Below, one piece after another: positions 1-5,332 of a stretch of 5,332 bases of DNA; the stretch's first letter is position 1; every line of letters begins with the position of its first letter. Location of the stretch: positions 1-5,332 of the forward strand of contig JAUXCJ010000129.1 of assembly GCA_030618965.1 (NCBI GenBank), read 5' to 3'. The position numbers and the translations under genes were made by a program. The notes under the pieces are model-generated. The model did not search any database, was not told the DNA's origin, and saw only the letters and a program-made list of their open reading frames with translations. The stretch is from Thiomargarita sp. GTDB lineage: Bacteria > Pseudomonadota > Gammaproteobacteria > Beggiatoales > Beggiatoaceae.

Positions 1-66
1 AAAAACCTGCTATTAACACAAATTAATGATATATTATCCACAATTCAGTCAATTTGGAGAACACCA
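1..66 (+). other. Short upstream segment before the giant gene
   Basis: These 66 AT-rich bases precede the proposed start. Frame 1 is open throughout, frame 2 has TAA at 14-16 and frame 3 has TAA at 24-26. An upstream gene could therefore end at either stop, but too little sequence is present to say. No hairpin terminator and no convincing paired -35/-10 promoter is visible. If the true start of the giant protein lies upstream of the window, this segment would encode an extra polar, helix-like N-terminal extension of at least 22 residues. Confidence 0.5.
56..60 (+). promoter_or_regulatory. Ribosome-binding site for the giant membrane protein
   Basis: GGAGA matches the Shine-Dalgarno consensus and is separated by six bases (acacca) from ATG 67, an ideal spacing. 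It is the main reason for placing the start at 67, because the reading frame itself stays open to the window edge. Confidence 0.75.
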
Positions 67-3000
67 ATGACAGCATGGATAATATTCTTATTAATTTCAA
101 TCATATTAATTTCAACTATAAAATATTGGGCGATTATTCCCATCAGTTCAATTTTATTAGGAATCGGTTTAGGATACTTAGCTAATTATCATCGTCCCAA
201 AAAAGCTAATTTCGTTAATAATCAATTTAGTAGTTTAGTTTTATTGGATTTAGCCGCTAAACATCAACTTAAACTTGGCAAGTTAAGTGCTGATGATTAT
301 CAAAAAATAAAAACTGAAATTGATAAAGTTTATCTGACCTTATGCAATGATTTAGAAATGACGTATAGTTTGCAGCAGCATTTATTAGAGTCAACTTGGG
401 AAATGTTGGATGAGCGAGTTGATGGAAAATTGGGCAATATTCCTTGGTTTATTCGCTTTTTTAAATTAACTGATTTGCATAAAAGCGAGATTAAAACCGA
501 ATTAATAGAACCAATTCAAGCTCCTATTAAAAATACTCCTGAAATTCAAGATTTACCTAAACTGCCTGAAATTCAACCCGAACCTGTAAAAATAGTAGTT
601 CCTGAAATTATTGAAGTTCCTAAAAAACCTAAAAAGCGTAATTGGCATTTACTAAATATTTTAATGCCATTTATTTGGCAAAATATCGGTTGGTTTATCG
701 GAGGCTTTTGTTTTGTCTCGGGTTCTATTTTTTTAGTCAGCTATACCAGTGGCTTTTATAATGCTTTAACAATTTTTTTAGTTTTAAGTCTTTATAGTTT
801 CGGCTTATTTTGGGGAGCTTATCAAATCCGTCGTCATCGTCAGGAGTTGGTAACTTCGAGTAGCGTTTTGTTTACTTTGGGAATTTTACTAGTTCCGTTA
901 AATTTTACTGCGGCTTTGCGTTTGATTTATAGTGGAATGGAAAATGGATTATGGTTGAGTTTTGCAATACTGCTGTCTATTTTCGCAGTCGGCATATTTT
1001 TTGTAGCGACTCGGATAGCTGCTGGAGTTATGGAGCGAAGCCTACAAAAAGAATATCCTCCTTTTTTTATCGCCTTAGCTAGTTTACAATTCACTAAACC
1101 TCTTCTGCTTCTCTTACCTAACTACTTAACCTTAATAGCTTTACATCTGATTTTATTAACTATTTTGGGCTATGCTTTACGCCGATTTACCCAACATTGG
1201 TTACATTCTATTTTTATAGATGAGCATAAAACTGCTTATTATACTGCTGGAACTTTGGTTTATGCGGCATTAGTCTCGTTTGTGCTTCTGACTTGGAATA
1301 GCGGTATTGAATTACCAAATGGTTATGCGGGATTTTTTCTCATGGCTATTTGTTTATTGCTGTTGTCGGTTGATGTGCAATTTAAACAATGGCTTAATAA
1401 ACAAGCATTATTGAGTCATTTTAGTTTTGTGATTTATGGGCTATCAATGCTGGCAGTTTTGCTTTCTTTTTCTGGACAAAATTTTCCTCCTGCTACTTTT
1501 TCAACAATAACCATAGTGCTTGGAATGGCTGCAGTATTGTACGGATTAATGGTGTGGCAATATTTAACCATTCAACCGCTTTATTTATTTTTGGCTTCTC
1601 TAAGTGGCTTATATTGGTTATTTATTTTGCAGTATTTTCCGCTACATTGGTATTTTTTGCTGAGTTTACCAGGAATAGGTGGAATTATGCTTCTGCATAG
1701 TTTTGCTGAAAAGCGGGAATCGGCTCAACTTGCTTTAGTCTGTTGTCGCGTGGTGATGGCTTTGGGCGCAGTGCTGTTAGTGTCGAGTTTGTATTATGCG
1801 CCGCCCGGAGAAATGGCGATGCTGACTGCATTAGTTGCAACAGTGGGCATTTTACGCAATTTATATAAGCCTTCTCGAATTTGCGATGCTGAGGAAAAAT
1901 TGAAACCTTTTGAACCATATAAAGGTTATGTCGCAACCGCTTTGGCGACTATGACTTTAGCTTATATGCCGCTCTATTTTGGAATTGCTTTCCTATATCA
2001 GTTCAGTATAGGCTTGATTATCCTGGCGATATTGTGGGCTGGTTGGGGATTATTGCAGCGTTCAAAAGATACCGGTTTTATTATAACAACCGAAGTTTTA
2101 TTCAATAGTTCATTATTAAGTTTAATTCTTAGCATCACTCTAGCAGCATTATATACAGAAACTTTTTTAGCTTGGTTACTGATTGCGGTAAGTGGCGTTT
2201 TATTGTGGCTGAGTTTAGCATTACGAATTCGGCTATTATTTTATGCCATGCTACTGACATTAGCTGCGGCAGGTGGTTTATTGAAATATTACTATTTTCC
2301 AACGTCTTCAGGCAGAGGATTGATTTTACTTGCTTTAGGTGTCTGGTTACTACTCTGGTGGTTTCATTATCGTCTAGTTTACCTTGCCTTAATTTCTCCA
2401 AAAACCAAAACAACCGAAACGCTTACTATATTATGGTTTTTTAAAGTACGCCAAAATAGTGGCATTTTTAAAATGCTTAAATTGCCATTACAACAAACCA
2501 TGATTTTATTATGGTTTGTCGGATTATGGCGAATTCTTGAACCAGTTTTTACCAACCCAACTATATTAAATACTTCCTGGGGAATTTCAGCTTTTTGGGC
2601 TGCCTTACTAACAGCATTATTAGCTAGTTATACGCGAATACTAGCATTATTACCTGTAACTCTTTTGTTATTATTAGGTACATTATTCGTTATAAATCCG
2701 CTCGGAGATGACTGGTTTCCATTTCTAGCGGCTACTTACGCGCTAATCTTATGGTTATTTTCGTTATTTTTACCAAAATTCTCACTAAATCACTTGCTCG
2801 CCTTTTTCGACTGGCAAGGTAACTATGGCAGCAAAGGTGGGCGTGTACAAACTGAACACTGGATACATAGAACCGCTTTTGTCATAATTCCAATAAGTAT
2901 CGGAACTGCCCTATTTAGTCAAACCGAAGTATTATTGTGTACAATTGCGATTACAGCCATATTTTTCTGGAAAAGTGGCTTAACTTACCGCATCCGACTA

Positions 3001-5332
3001 AACACATATCTATTAATCGCCAGTATTTGCTTAGGCGGCTTCAGCCTCTACGCATTAATCTCGAATCATTCCCCATTATATTTATTAGCATCTCCACAAT
3101 TCACAACACCTATTTTAATTCTACTAGCTATCGGCTTAGCAATAATCGCGGAATTCTTTACATATCCAACCTGGCAAAAAATTTACAAACGCCCTTTATA
3201 CCATACTGCTGGAATCATTTATTTCTGGGCATTGCTAAATAGTTTGTTTCTATCACTAGAATATTGGCAAGAAGCGTACTTAGCTTTTATATTTTTAGGA
3301 TTGGGATTATTACCACTTTTGCGTCCAATGAAAAATGCTCCAGCTATACGGGGTGTAGGCATTGGGCTATTATTTAGCTTCGCTTTTATCAGTGTTTTTG
3401 AACTTCTCACACCTTATGCGTTTTTGGCTTATGGTTTTATACTTTGGGCAGTAGCTAATTATATTTTGCCTCACCTAAAAAAACCGTGGACAATTACGCC
3501 GGATTTTTGGCCAAAACTTGGGCTAATTTTTGTATTGGGTGGATTAATACTAGATATTGAAGCTTATGAGTTTTTGCGCTGGCAAACGCTATTGATTGTC
3601 ACAATGTACTTATTCTTAATGTGCAAAAATGTGAACTGGTGGTGGATGCCGTGGATGACAGTATTAAGTTTAATAAGCAGTGGTTTGATTATTATAATAC
3701 AACTATTTCCGCTTGTATCTGATAAAAGTATTTTTTTCATACTCAGTAGCACGATACTCTGGACTAATTTATTACTTATCCTGAGTTGGCTAACAAAACG
3801 CTATCAGGATGATATTAGCATTGCTCAATGGAAAATAAACTACTTCTCGAATCCCTTATTTGTGTTTTCCTTCTTATTGCTGGAATTATTAATATTTGGC
3901 GGAATCAACTTATTTTATTTAGCAATTTGGTTTATGAAAGACAGCATTTGGGAATACTTTGTCATTTCAGCTCTACTACTCAACTTCTCTTTTTTGCATG
4001 TATTAATCCTACGCCCCCAATCCTTAGCAGCACATAGCCTACTATTTTCACTGTTTTTAACAACATTATTACTGTTCTTAACATTATTGGGAATGCCTCT
4101 ATTACTGAACTTATGGATGATGGCTTTATTGTTATTTATCTATTTCAATAAAGACACAAACCCCATAGAAGAACTCAGCAAAGCAATCCAATACTGGCTA
4201 CCCATAAGCTTTGTAGCAGCATTAATGAGTTTACTATTAGACATATCAACAACGGAACGCCTGCTTAATCTAGCTCTATTATCGGGATTAACCTTTATAT
4301 TTGGCTTCCAAAATCAACACCAAAAACTAGCGCGAGGATGGATGGTAGGCGGCGTAATTTTACTCTGGGTGCTACTACATTCCTTATGGATAATTTGGCA
4401 ACCAGAAGCAGAATTCCGCTCATTATTACCTTGGTACGCTTTACAAAATGCCCTATTAGCAATAACAGTACTATTGCTCAGCTCCTTCCTAGCTACTCGG
4501 ATTATTTCCAAAACCAACAACTTAAACTGGTTACTAACAACAACCAACTTTTGGCTAACAGCAATAGCAGCAGGCATCTGGCTACTACATGGCATTGCTC
4601 ACTTTGCTTCATTGAATACCGGAAGAGAACTAAACTACCTATTTGGCAATTTAGATAATGTCGCCGTACTTATAACCGGAATTTTATTAATCCTACTCTG
4701 GTGGCGAAACGCATTAACCGAAACCATATTAATCTACGGCATAGCAATAATAATCGGATTAATGATTACCTATAGCCGCCTACTCTGGCTAGGATTAGCA
4801 CCGCTAAACGTCTGGGATACAGCAATCCTAATGAGTTCCGGCTACATACTATTTAGCTTCCACCAGTTCGCCCCCTCCAAACCCCTTTACCGCCTGACGC
4901 TACTACTTCCCATGTTAGCGATACTAACAGTTCCGCTACAACTAGATTCAATCTATGCTACAAGCACACTAATAGCAGCAGCAACACTATACTTACTAAT
5001 AACGCCCAGTTCCCAAAACAAGTTACCCATGTATCTAGCTCTATTAGCCCTGAATATAGGCATATACATCTGGATACCCGGCTGGGCAGAGAACTACAAA
5101 CTGCTACAAGTCTATACAATTCCAGTAGCTATCACAGTCTTAATAATGCTACAGTTCCATCAACTCGAACTAAAACCCAGTATCGTTAATACAATACGCC
5201 TAACTGCTCTAAGCGCGATATATGCCACAGCGACACTAGACGTATTCATGCGCCCAGAACTGGGAATCTTTATTTTGGCTCTAGGTTTAAGTTTAGGTGG
5301 AATAATATTGGGTATAGCTTTACGAATCAAGG
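67..5332 (+). CDS. Giant polytopic membrane protein of unknown function, 3' end missing
   Basis: One uninterrupted frame encodes 1755 complete codons and runs off the window, so the C-terminus is missing. ATG 67 is chosen because GGAGA lies 7 bases upstream and no ATG, GTG or TTG occurs in frame between base 1 and 66. The frame is open to base 1, however, so an earlier start outside the window is possible. Seen: two membrane helices (residues about 4-18 and 20-38), a soluble charged region (40-195) ending in a Pro/Glu/Lys linker, then dense hydrophobic helices rich in Leu, Ile, Phe, Trp and Tyr to the end, roughly 45-50 segments by eye. Short basic loops (such as QIRRHRQ near 253-259) suggest cytoplasmic turns. 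No active-site, Walker or metal-binding motif was found. Family knowledge: this resembles very large, uncharacterised bacterial multi-helix proteins (DUF2157-like / SCO7613 C-terminal type). I recall this and have not tested it. It could instead be an orphan family. No function is assigned. Confidence 0.93.
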   Translation, partial: MTAWIIFLLISIILISTIKYWAIIPISSILLGIGLGYLANYHRPKKANFVNNQFSSLVLLDLAAKHQLKLGKLSADDYQKIKTEIDKVYLTLCNDLEMTYSLQQHLLESTWEMLDERVDGKLGNIPWFIRFFKLTDLHKSEIKTELIEPIQAPIKNTPEIQDLPKLPEIQPEPVKIVVPEIIEVPKKPKKRNWHLLNILMPFIWQNIGWFIGGFCFVSGSIFLVSYTSGFYNALTIFLVLSLYSFGLFWGAYQIRRHRQELVTSSSVLFTLGILLVPLNFTAALRLIYSGMENGLWLSFAILLSIFAVGIFFVATRIAAGVMERSLQKEYPPFFIALASLQFTKPLLLLLPNYLTLIALHLILLTILGYALRRFTQHWLHSIFIDEHKTAYYTAGTLVYAALVSFVLLTWNSGIELPNGYAGFFLMAICLLLLSVDVQFKQWLNKQALLSHFSFVIYGLSMLAVLLSFSGQNFPPATFSTITIVLGMAAVLYGLMVWQYLTIQPLYLFLASLSGLYWLFILQYFPLHWYFLLSLPGIGGIMLLHSFAEKRESAQLALVCCRVVMALGAVLLVSSLYYAPPGEMAMLTALVATVGILRNLYKPSRICDAEEKLKPFEPYKGYVATALATMTLAYMPLYFGIAFLYQFSIGLIILAILWAGWGLLQRSKDTGFIITTEVLFNSSLLSLILSITLAALYTETFLAWLLIAVSGVLLWLSLALRIRLLFYAMLLTLAAAGGLLKYYYFPTSSGRGLILLALGVWLLLWWFHYRLVYLALISPKTKTTETLTILWFFKVRQNSGIFKMLKLPLQQTMILLWFVGLWRILEPVFTNPTILNTSWGISAFWAALLTALLASYTRILALLPVTLLLLLGTLFVINPLGDDWFPFLAATYALILWLFSLFLPKFSLNHLLAFFDWQGNYGSKGGRVQTEHWIHRTAFVIIPISIGTALFSQTEVLLCTIAITAIFFWKSGLTYRIRLNTYLLIASICLGGFSLYALISNHSPLYLLASPQFTTPILILLAIGLAIIAEFFTYPTWQKIYKRPLYHTAGIIYFWALLNSLFLSLEYWQEAYLAFIFLGLGLLPLLRPMKNAPAIRGVGIGLLFSFAFISVFELLTPYAFLAYGFILWAVANYILPHLKKPWTITPDFWPKLGLIFVLGGLILDIEAYEFLRWQTLLIVTMYLFLMCKNVNWWWMPWMTVLSLISSGLIIIIQLFPLVSDKSIFFILSSTILWTNLLLILSWLTKRYQDDISIAQWKINYFSNPLFVFSFLLLELLIFGGINLFYLAIWFMKDSIWEYFVISALLLNFSFLHVLILRPQSLAAHSLLFSLFLTTLLLFLTLLGMPLLLNLWMMALLLFIYFNKDTNPIEELSKAIQYWLPISFVAALMSLLLDISTTERLLNLALLSGLTFIFGFQNQHQKLARGWMVGGVILLWVLLHSLWIIWQPEAEFRSLLPWYALQNALLAITVLLLSSFLATRIISKTNNLNWLLTTTNFWLTAIAAGIWLLHGIAHFASLNTGRELNYLFGNLDNVAVLITGILLILLWWRNALTETILIYGIAIIIGLMITYSRLLWLGLAPLNVWDTAILMSSGYILFSFHQFAPSKPLYRLTLLLPMLAILTVPLQLDSIYATSTLIAAATLYLLITPSSQNKLPMYLALLALNIGIYIWIPGWAENYKLLQVYTIPVAITVLIMLQFHQLELKPSIVNTIRLTALSAIYATATLDVFMRPELGIFILALGLSLGGIILGIALRIK
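76..180 (+). other. N-terminal transmembrane hairpin (residues 4-38)
   Basis: Residues 4-18 (starting WIIFLL) and 20-38 (ending GIGLGYL) are two hydrophobic stretches separated by a single lysine (K19). They would form a tight membrane hairpin or one long re-entrant pair. There is no signal-peptidase site of the AxA type, so this reads as a membrane anchor and not a cleaved signal. The segment is followed by a basic patch (HRPKK, 42-46), which by the positive-inside rule would put the next soluble region in the cytoplasm. Confidence 0.65.
226..510 (+). other. Soluble charged helical region of the giant protein (residues 54-148)
   Basis: This is the only long non-hydrophobic part of the visible protein. 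Residues 59-90 carry a pattern like short helical-pair domains found in membrane proteins: a leucine-rich first helix, then a turn (LKLGKLSADDY, 68-78), then a charged second helix containing IKTEID (81-86). This recalls the SHOCT-type 'L..G.I..EE(F/Y)..K' layout, but the resemblance is loose. The rest (about 91-148) is rich in Glu, Asp, Leu and Trp, with WEMLDERVDGKLG near 113-125. Placement in the cytoplasm is inferred from the preceding basic patch. No enzymatic motif is seen. Confidence 0.5.
511..639 (+). other. Proline/glutamate/lysine-rich linker (residues 149-191)
   Basis: Prolines recur every few residues (P149, P153, P158, P164, P167, P171, P173, P179, P185, P188), interspersed with Glu, Ile, Val and Lys. 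The stretch ends in a strongly basic patch (KKPKKR, 186-191) just before the first helix of the large membrane domain. It looks like an extended, flexible linker between the soluble N-terminal region and the membrane domain. The basic end supports a cytoplasmic location. Confidence 0.7.
1228..1371 (+). repeat. Internal protein repeat 1, copy A (residues 388-435)
   Basis: This segment contains YYTAG (391-395), then a hydrophobic helix with Y399, A401 and L402, a short polar loop, and Y420..F423 leading into a leucine run. It aligns with residues 1042-1085: the first 17 residues align without gaps, and a three-residue gap falls in the loop. The match is at protein level only; the DNA is not similar. 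It is consistent with ancient duplication of a helix pair, but hydrophobic sequence gives chance matches easily. Confidence 0.4.
1528..1680 (+). repeat. Internal protein repeat 2, copy A (residues 488-538)
   Basis: The copy begins AAVLYGL (488-494), has PLYL at 504-507, then a helix reaching Y516-W517, an aromatic loop with P525 and W528, and LPGIG at 534-538. The first 20 residues align without gaps to 1638-1657 near the C-terminus, sharing A, A, LY, L, P and YL at equivalent positions. One gap is needed afterwards. Confidence 0.33.
3190..3321 (+). repeat. Internal protein repeat 1, copy B (residues 1042-1085)
   Basis: YHTAG (1045-1049) is followed by a hydrophobic helix with A1055 and L1056, then Y1071..F1074 and a Gly/Leu run. 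The positions match copy A at residues 388-435 with an offset of 654, falling to 651 after the loop. A charged or basic residue precedes the motif in both copies (K388 and R1042). Confidence 0.4.
4864..5332 (+). other. C-terminal module of the giant protein, incomplete (residues 1600-1755)
   Basis: This part has a more distinctive, less purely hydrophobic sequence than the rest. It includes PSKPLYRL (1603-1610), VPLQLDS (1622-1628), the helix ending IYIWIPGW, a loop with ENYKLLQVY (1675-1683), a charged link QFHQLELKPS (1696-1705), and LDVFMRPELGIF (1724-1735). It ends in a Gly/Leu helix finishing LRIK at the window edge. From memory, this order resembles the conserved C-terminal end of large uncharacterised proteobacterial membrane proteins. 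That would suggest only the last helices, perhaps one hundred residues or so, are missing. The recollection has not been checked. Confidence 0.45.
4978..5133 (+). repeat. Internal protein repeat 2, copy B (residues 1638-1689)
   Basis: The copy begins AATLYLL (1638-1644), has PMYL at 1654-1657, then a helix ending IYIWIPGW (1666-1673), a polar loop, and IPVAI at 1685-1689. It matches copy A with an offset of 1150 residues. Helix-loop-helix layout and the aromatic loop are shared, but the identity is low and restricted to a few anchor residues. Confidence 0.33.

Larger units (their letters stand above)
661..5331 (+). other. Multi-helix membrane domain (residues 199-1755, continuing)
   Basis: About 1550 residues of hydrophobic segments of 17-25 residues alternate with short loops. 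Examples are IGWFIGGFCF (about 207-216), FGLFWGAY (244-251), LLLLLPNYL (345-353) and GLILLALGVWLLLWW (about 751-765). Longer polar loops are few; the clearest are near residues 604-620 (CDAEEKLKPFEPYKG) and 915-932 (DWQGNYGSKGGRVQTEHW). Intramembrane charged or polar residues are sparse and do not form an obvious transport motif. The number of helices is estimated by eye at 45-50, far above ordinary transporters. Confidence 0.8.

Noticed and set aside
30..37. TATATT/TATTAT resembling a -10 promoter box upstream of the gene
   Set aside because: The sequence is AT-rich and no -35 box at 16-18 base spacing accompanies it, so it cannot be told from background.
1685..1936. Minus-strand open frame of 83 codons, with others at 3219-3410 and 3564-3752
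   Set aside because: Antisense shadows with no recognisable protein features.
2135..2413. Minus-strand open frame of 92 codons
   Set aside because: Lies wholly inside the continuous + strand gene, has no recognisable product, and is expected by chance opposite Leu-rich codons in AT-rich DNA.
2172..2444. Plus-strand frame-3 open frame of 90 codons, with similar ones at 2937-3242 and 3828-4037
   Set aside because: Alternative-frame shadows of the giant gene; the residue content is irregular and no ribosome-binding site decides a start.
4314..4595. Minus-strand open frame of 93 codons, overlapped by a + strand frame-3 open frame at 4338-4658
   Set aside because: Both sit inside the large gene; their openness follows from the A/C-rich codon use of the 3' part, and neither shows domain-like sequence.
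2350..4704. Identical 12-base string CTACTCTGGTGG in two places (near 2350 and 4693)
   Set aside because: Both encode the same Leu-Leu-Trp-Trp helix end in frame; short coincidental reuse in a Leu/Trp-rich protein, with no wider DNA similarity.
1..5332. Possible mobile element, CRISPR array, tRNA or rRNA
   Set aside because: No inverted-repeat pair, regularly spaced direct repeats, cloverleaf or rRNA-like sequence was seen; the whole window is explained by one reading frame.

Overview
This window is almost entirely one gene. Frame 1 of the + strand is open from base 1 to base 5332. From the best-supported start, ATG 67 with GGAGA 7 bases upstream, it encodes at least 1755 residues, and no stop codon is reached before the window ends. 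I read the frame codon by codon and saw no in-frame stop and no frameshift. Tryptophan is always TGG and no TGA occurs in frame, so the standard bacterial code fits.

The product is a giant polytopic inner-membrane protein. Layout: two N-terminal membrane helices (residues about 4-38); a soluble stretch (about 40-195) holding a small charged helical segment and a proline/glutamate/lysine linker; then about 1550 residues of nearly uninterrupted hydrophobic helices joined by short loops, which I judge by eye to be 45-50 membrane segments. The last part (about residues 1600-1755) is the least degenerate. It looks like the C-terminal module of very large, uncharacterised multi-helix bacterial membrane proteins of the loosely defined DUF2157 / 'SCO7613 C-terminal domain' kind. 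That family call is from memory and is tentative. No catalytic, nucleotide-binding or metal-binding motif is visible, so no function is assigned.

The DNA is AT-rich, with the amino-acid style of a proteobacterium. A gammaproteobacterium such as a Thiotrichales or Methylococcales lineage is my guess, but a single membrane gene cannot settle it. No RNA gene, mobile element, CRISPR array or terminator is visible. Only 66 bases lie upstream of the proposed start, and they hold the ribosome-binding site. Smaller open frames on both strands are shadows of the large gene.

The two most notable signals are inside the gene. Third-codon-position composition switches strongly from T-rich, C-poor in the 5' half to A/C-rich in much of the 3' half. 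Two pairs of similar protein segments suggest the membrane part grew by ancient duplication.
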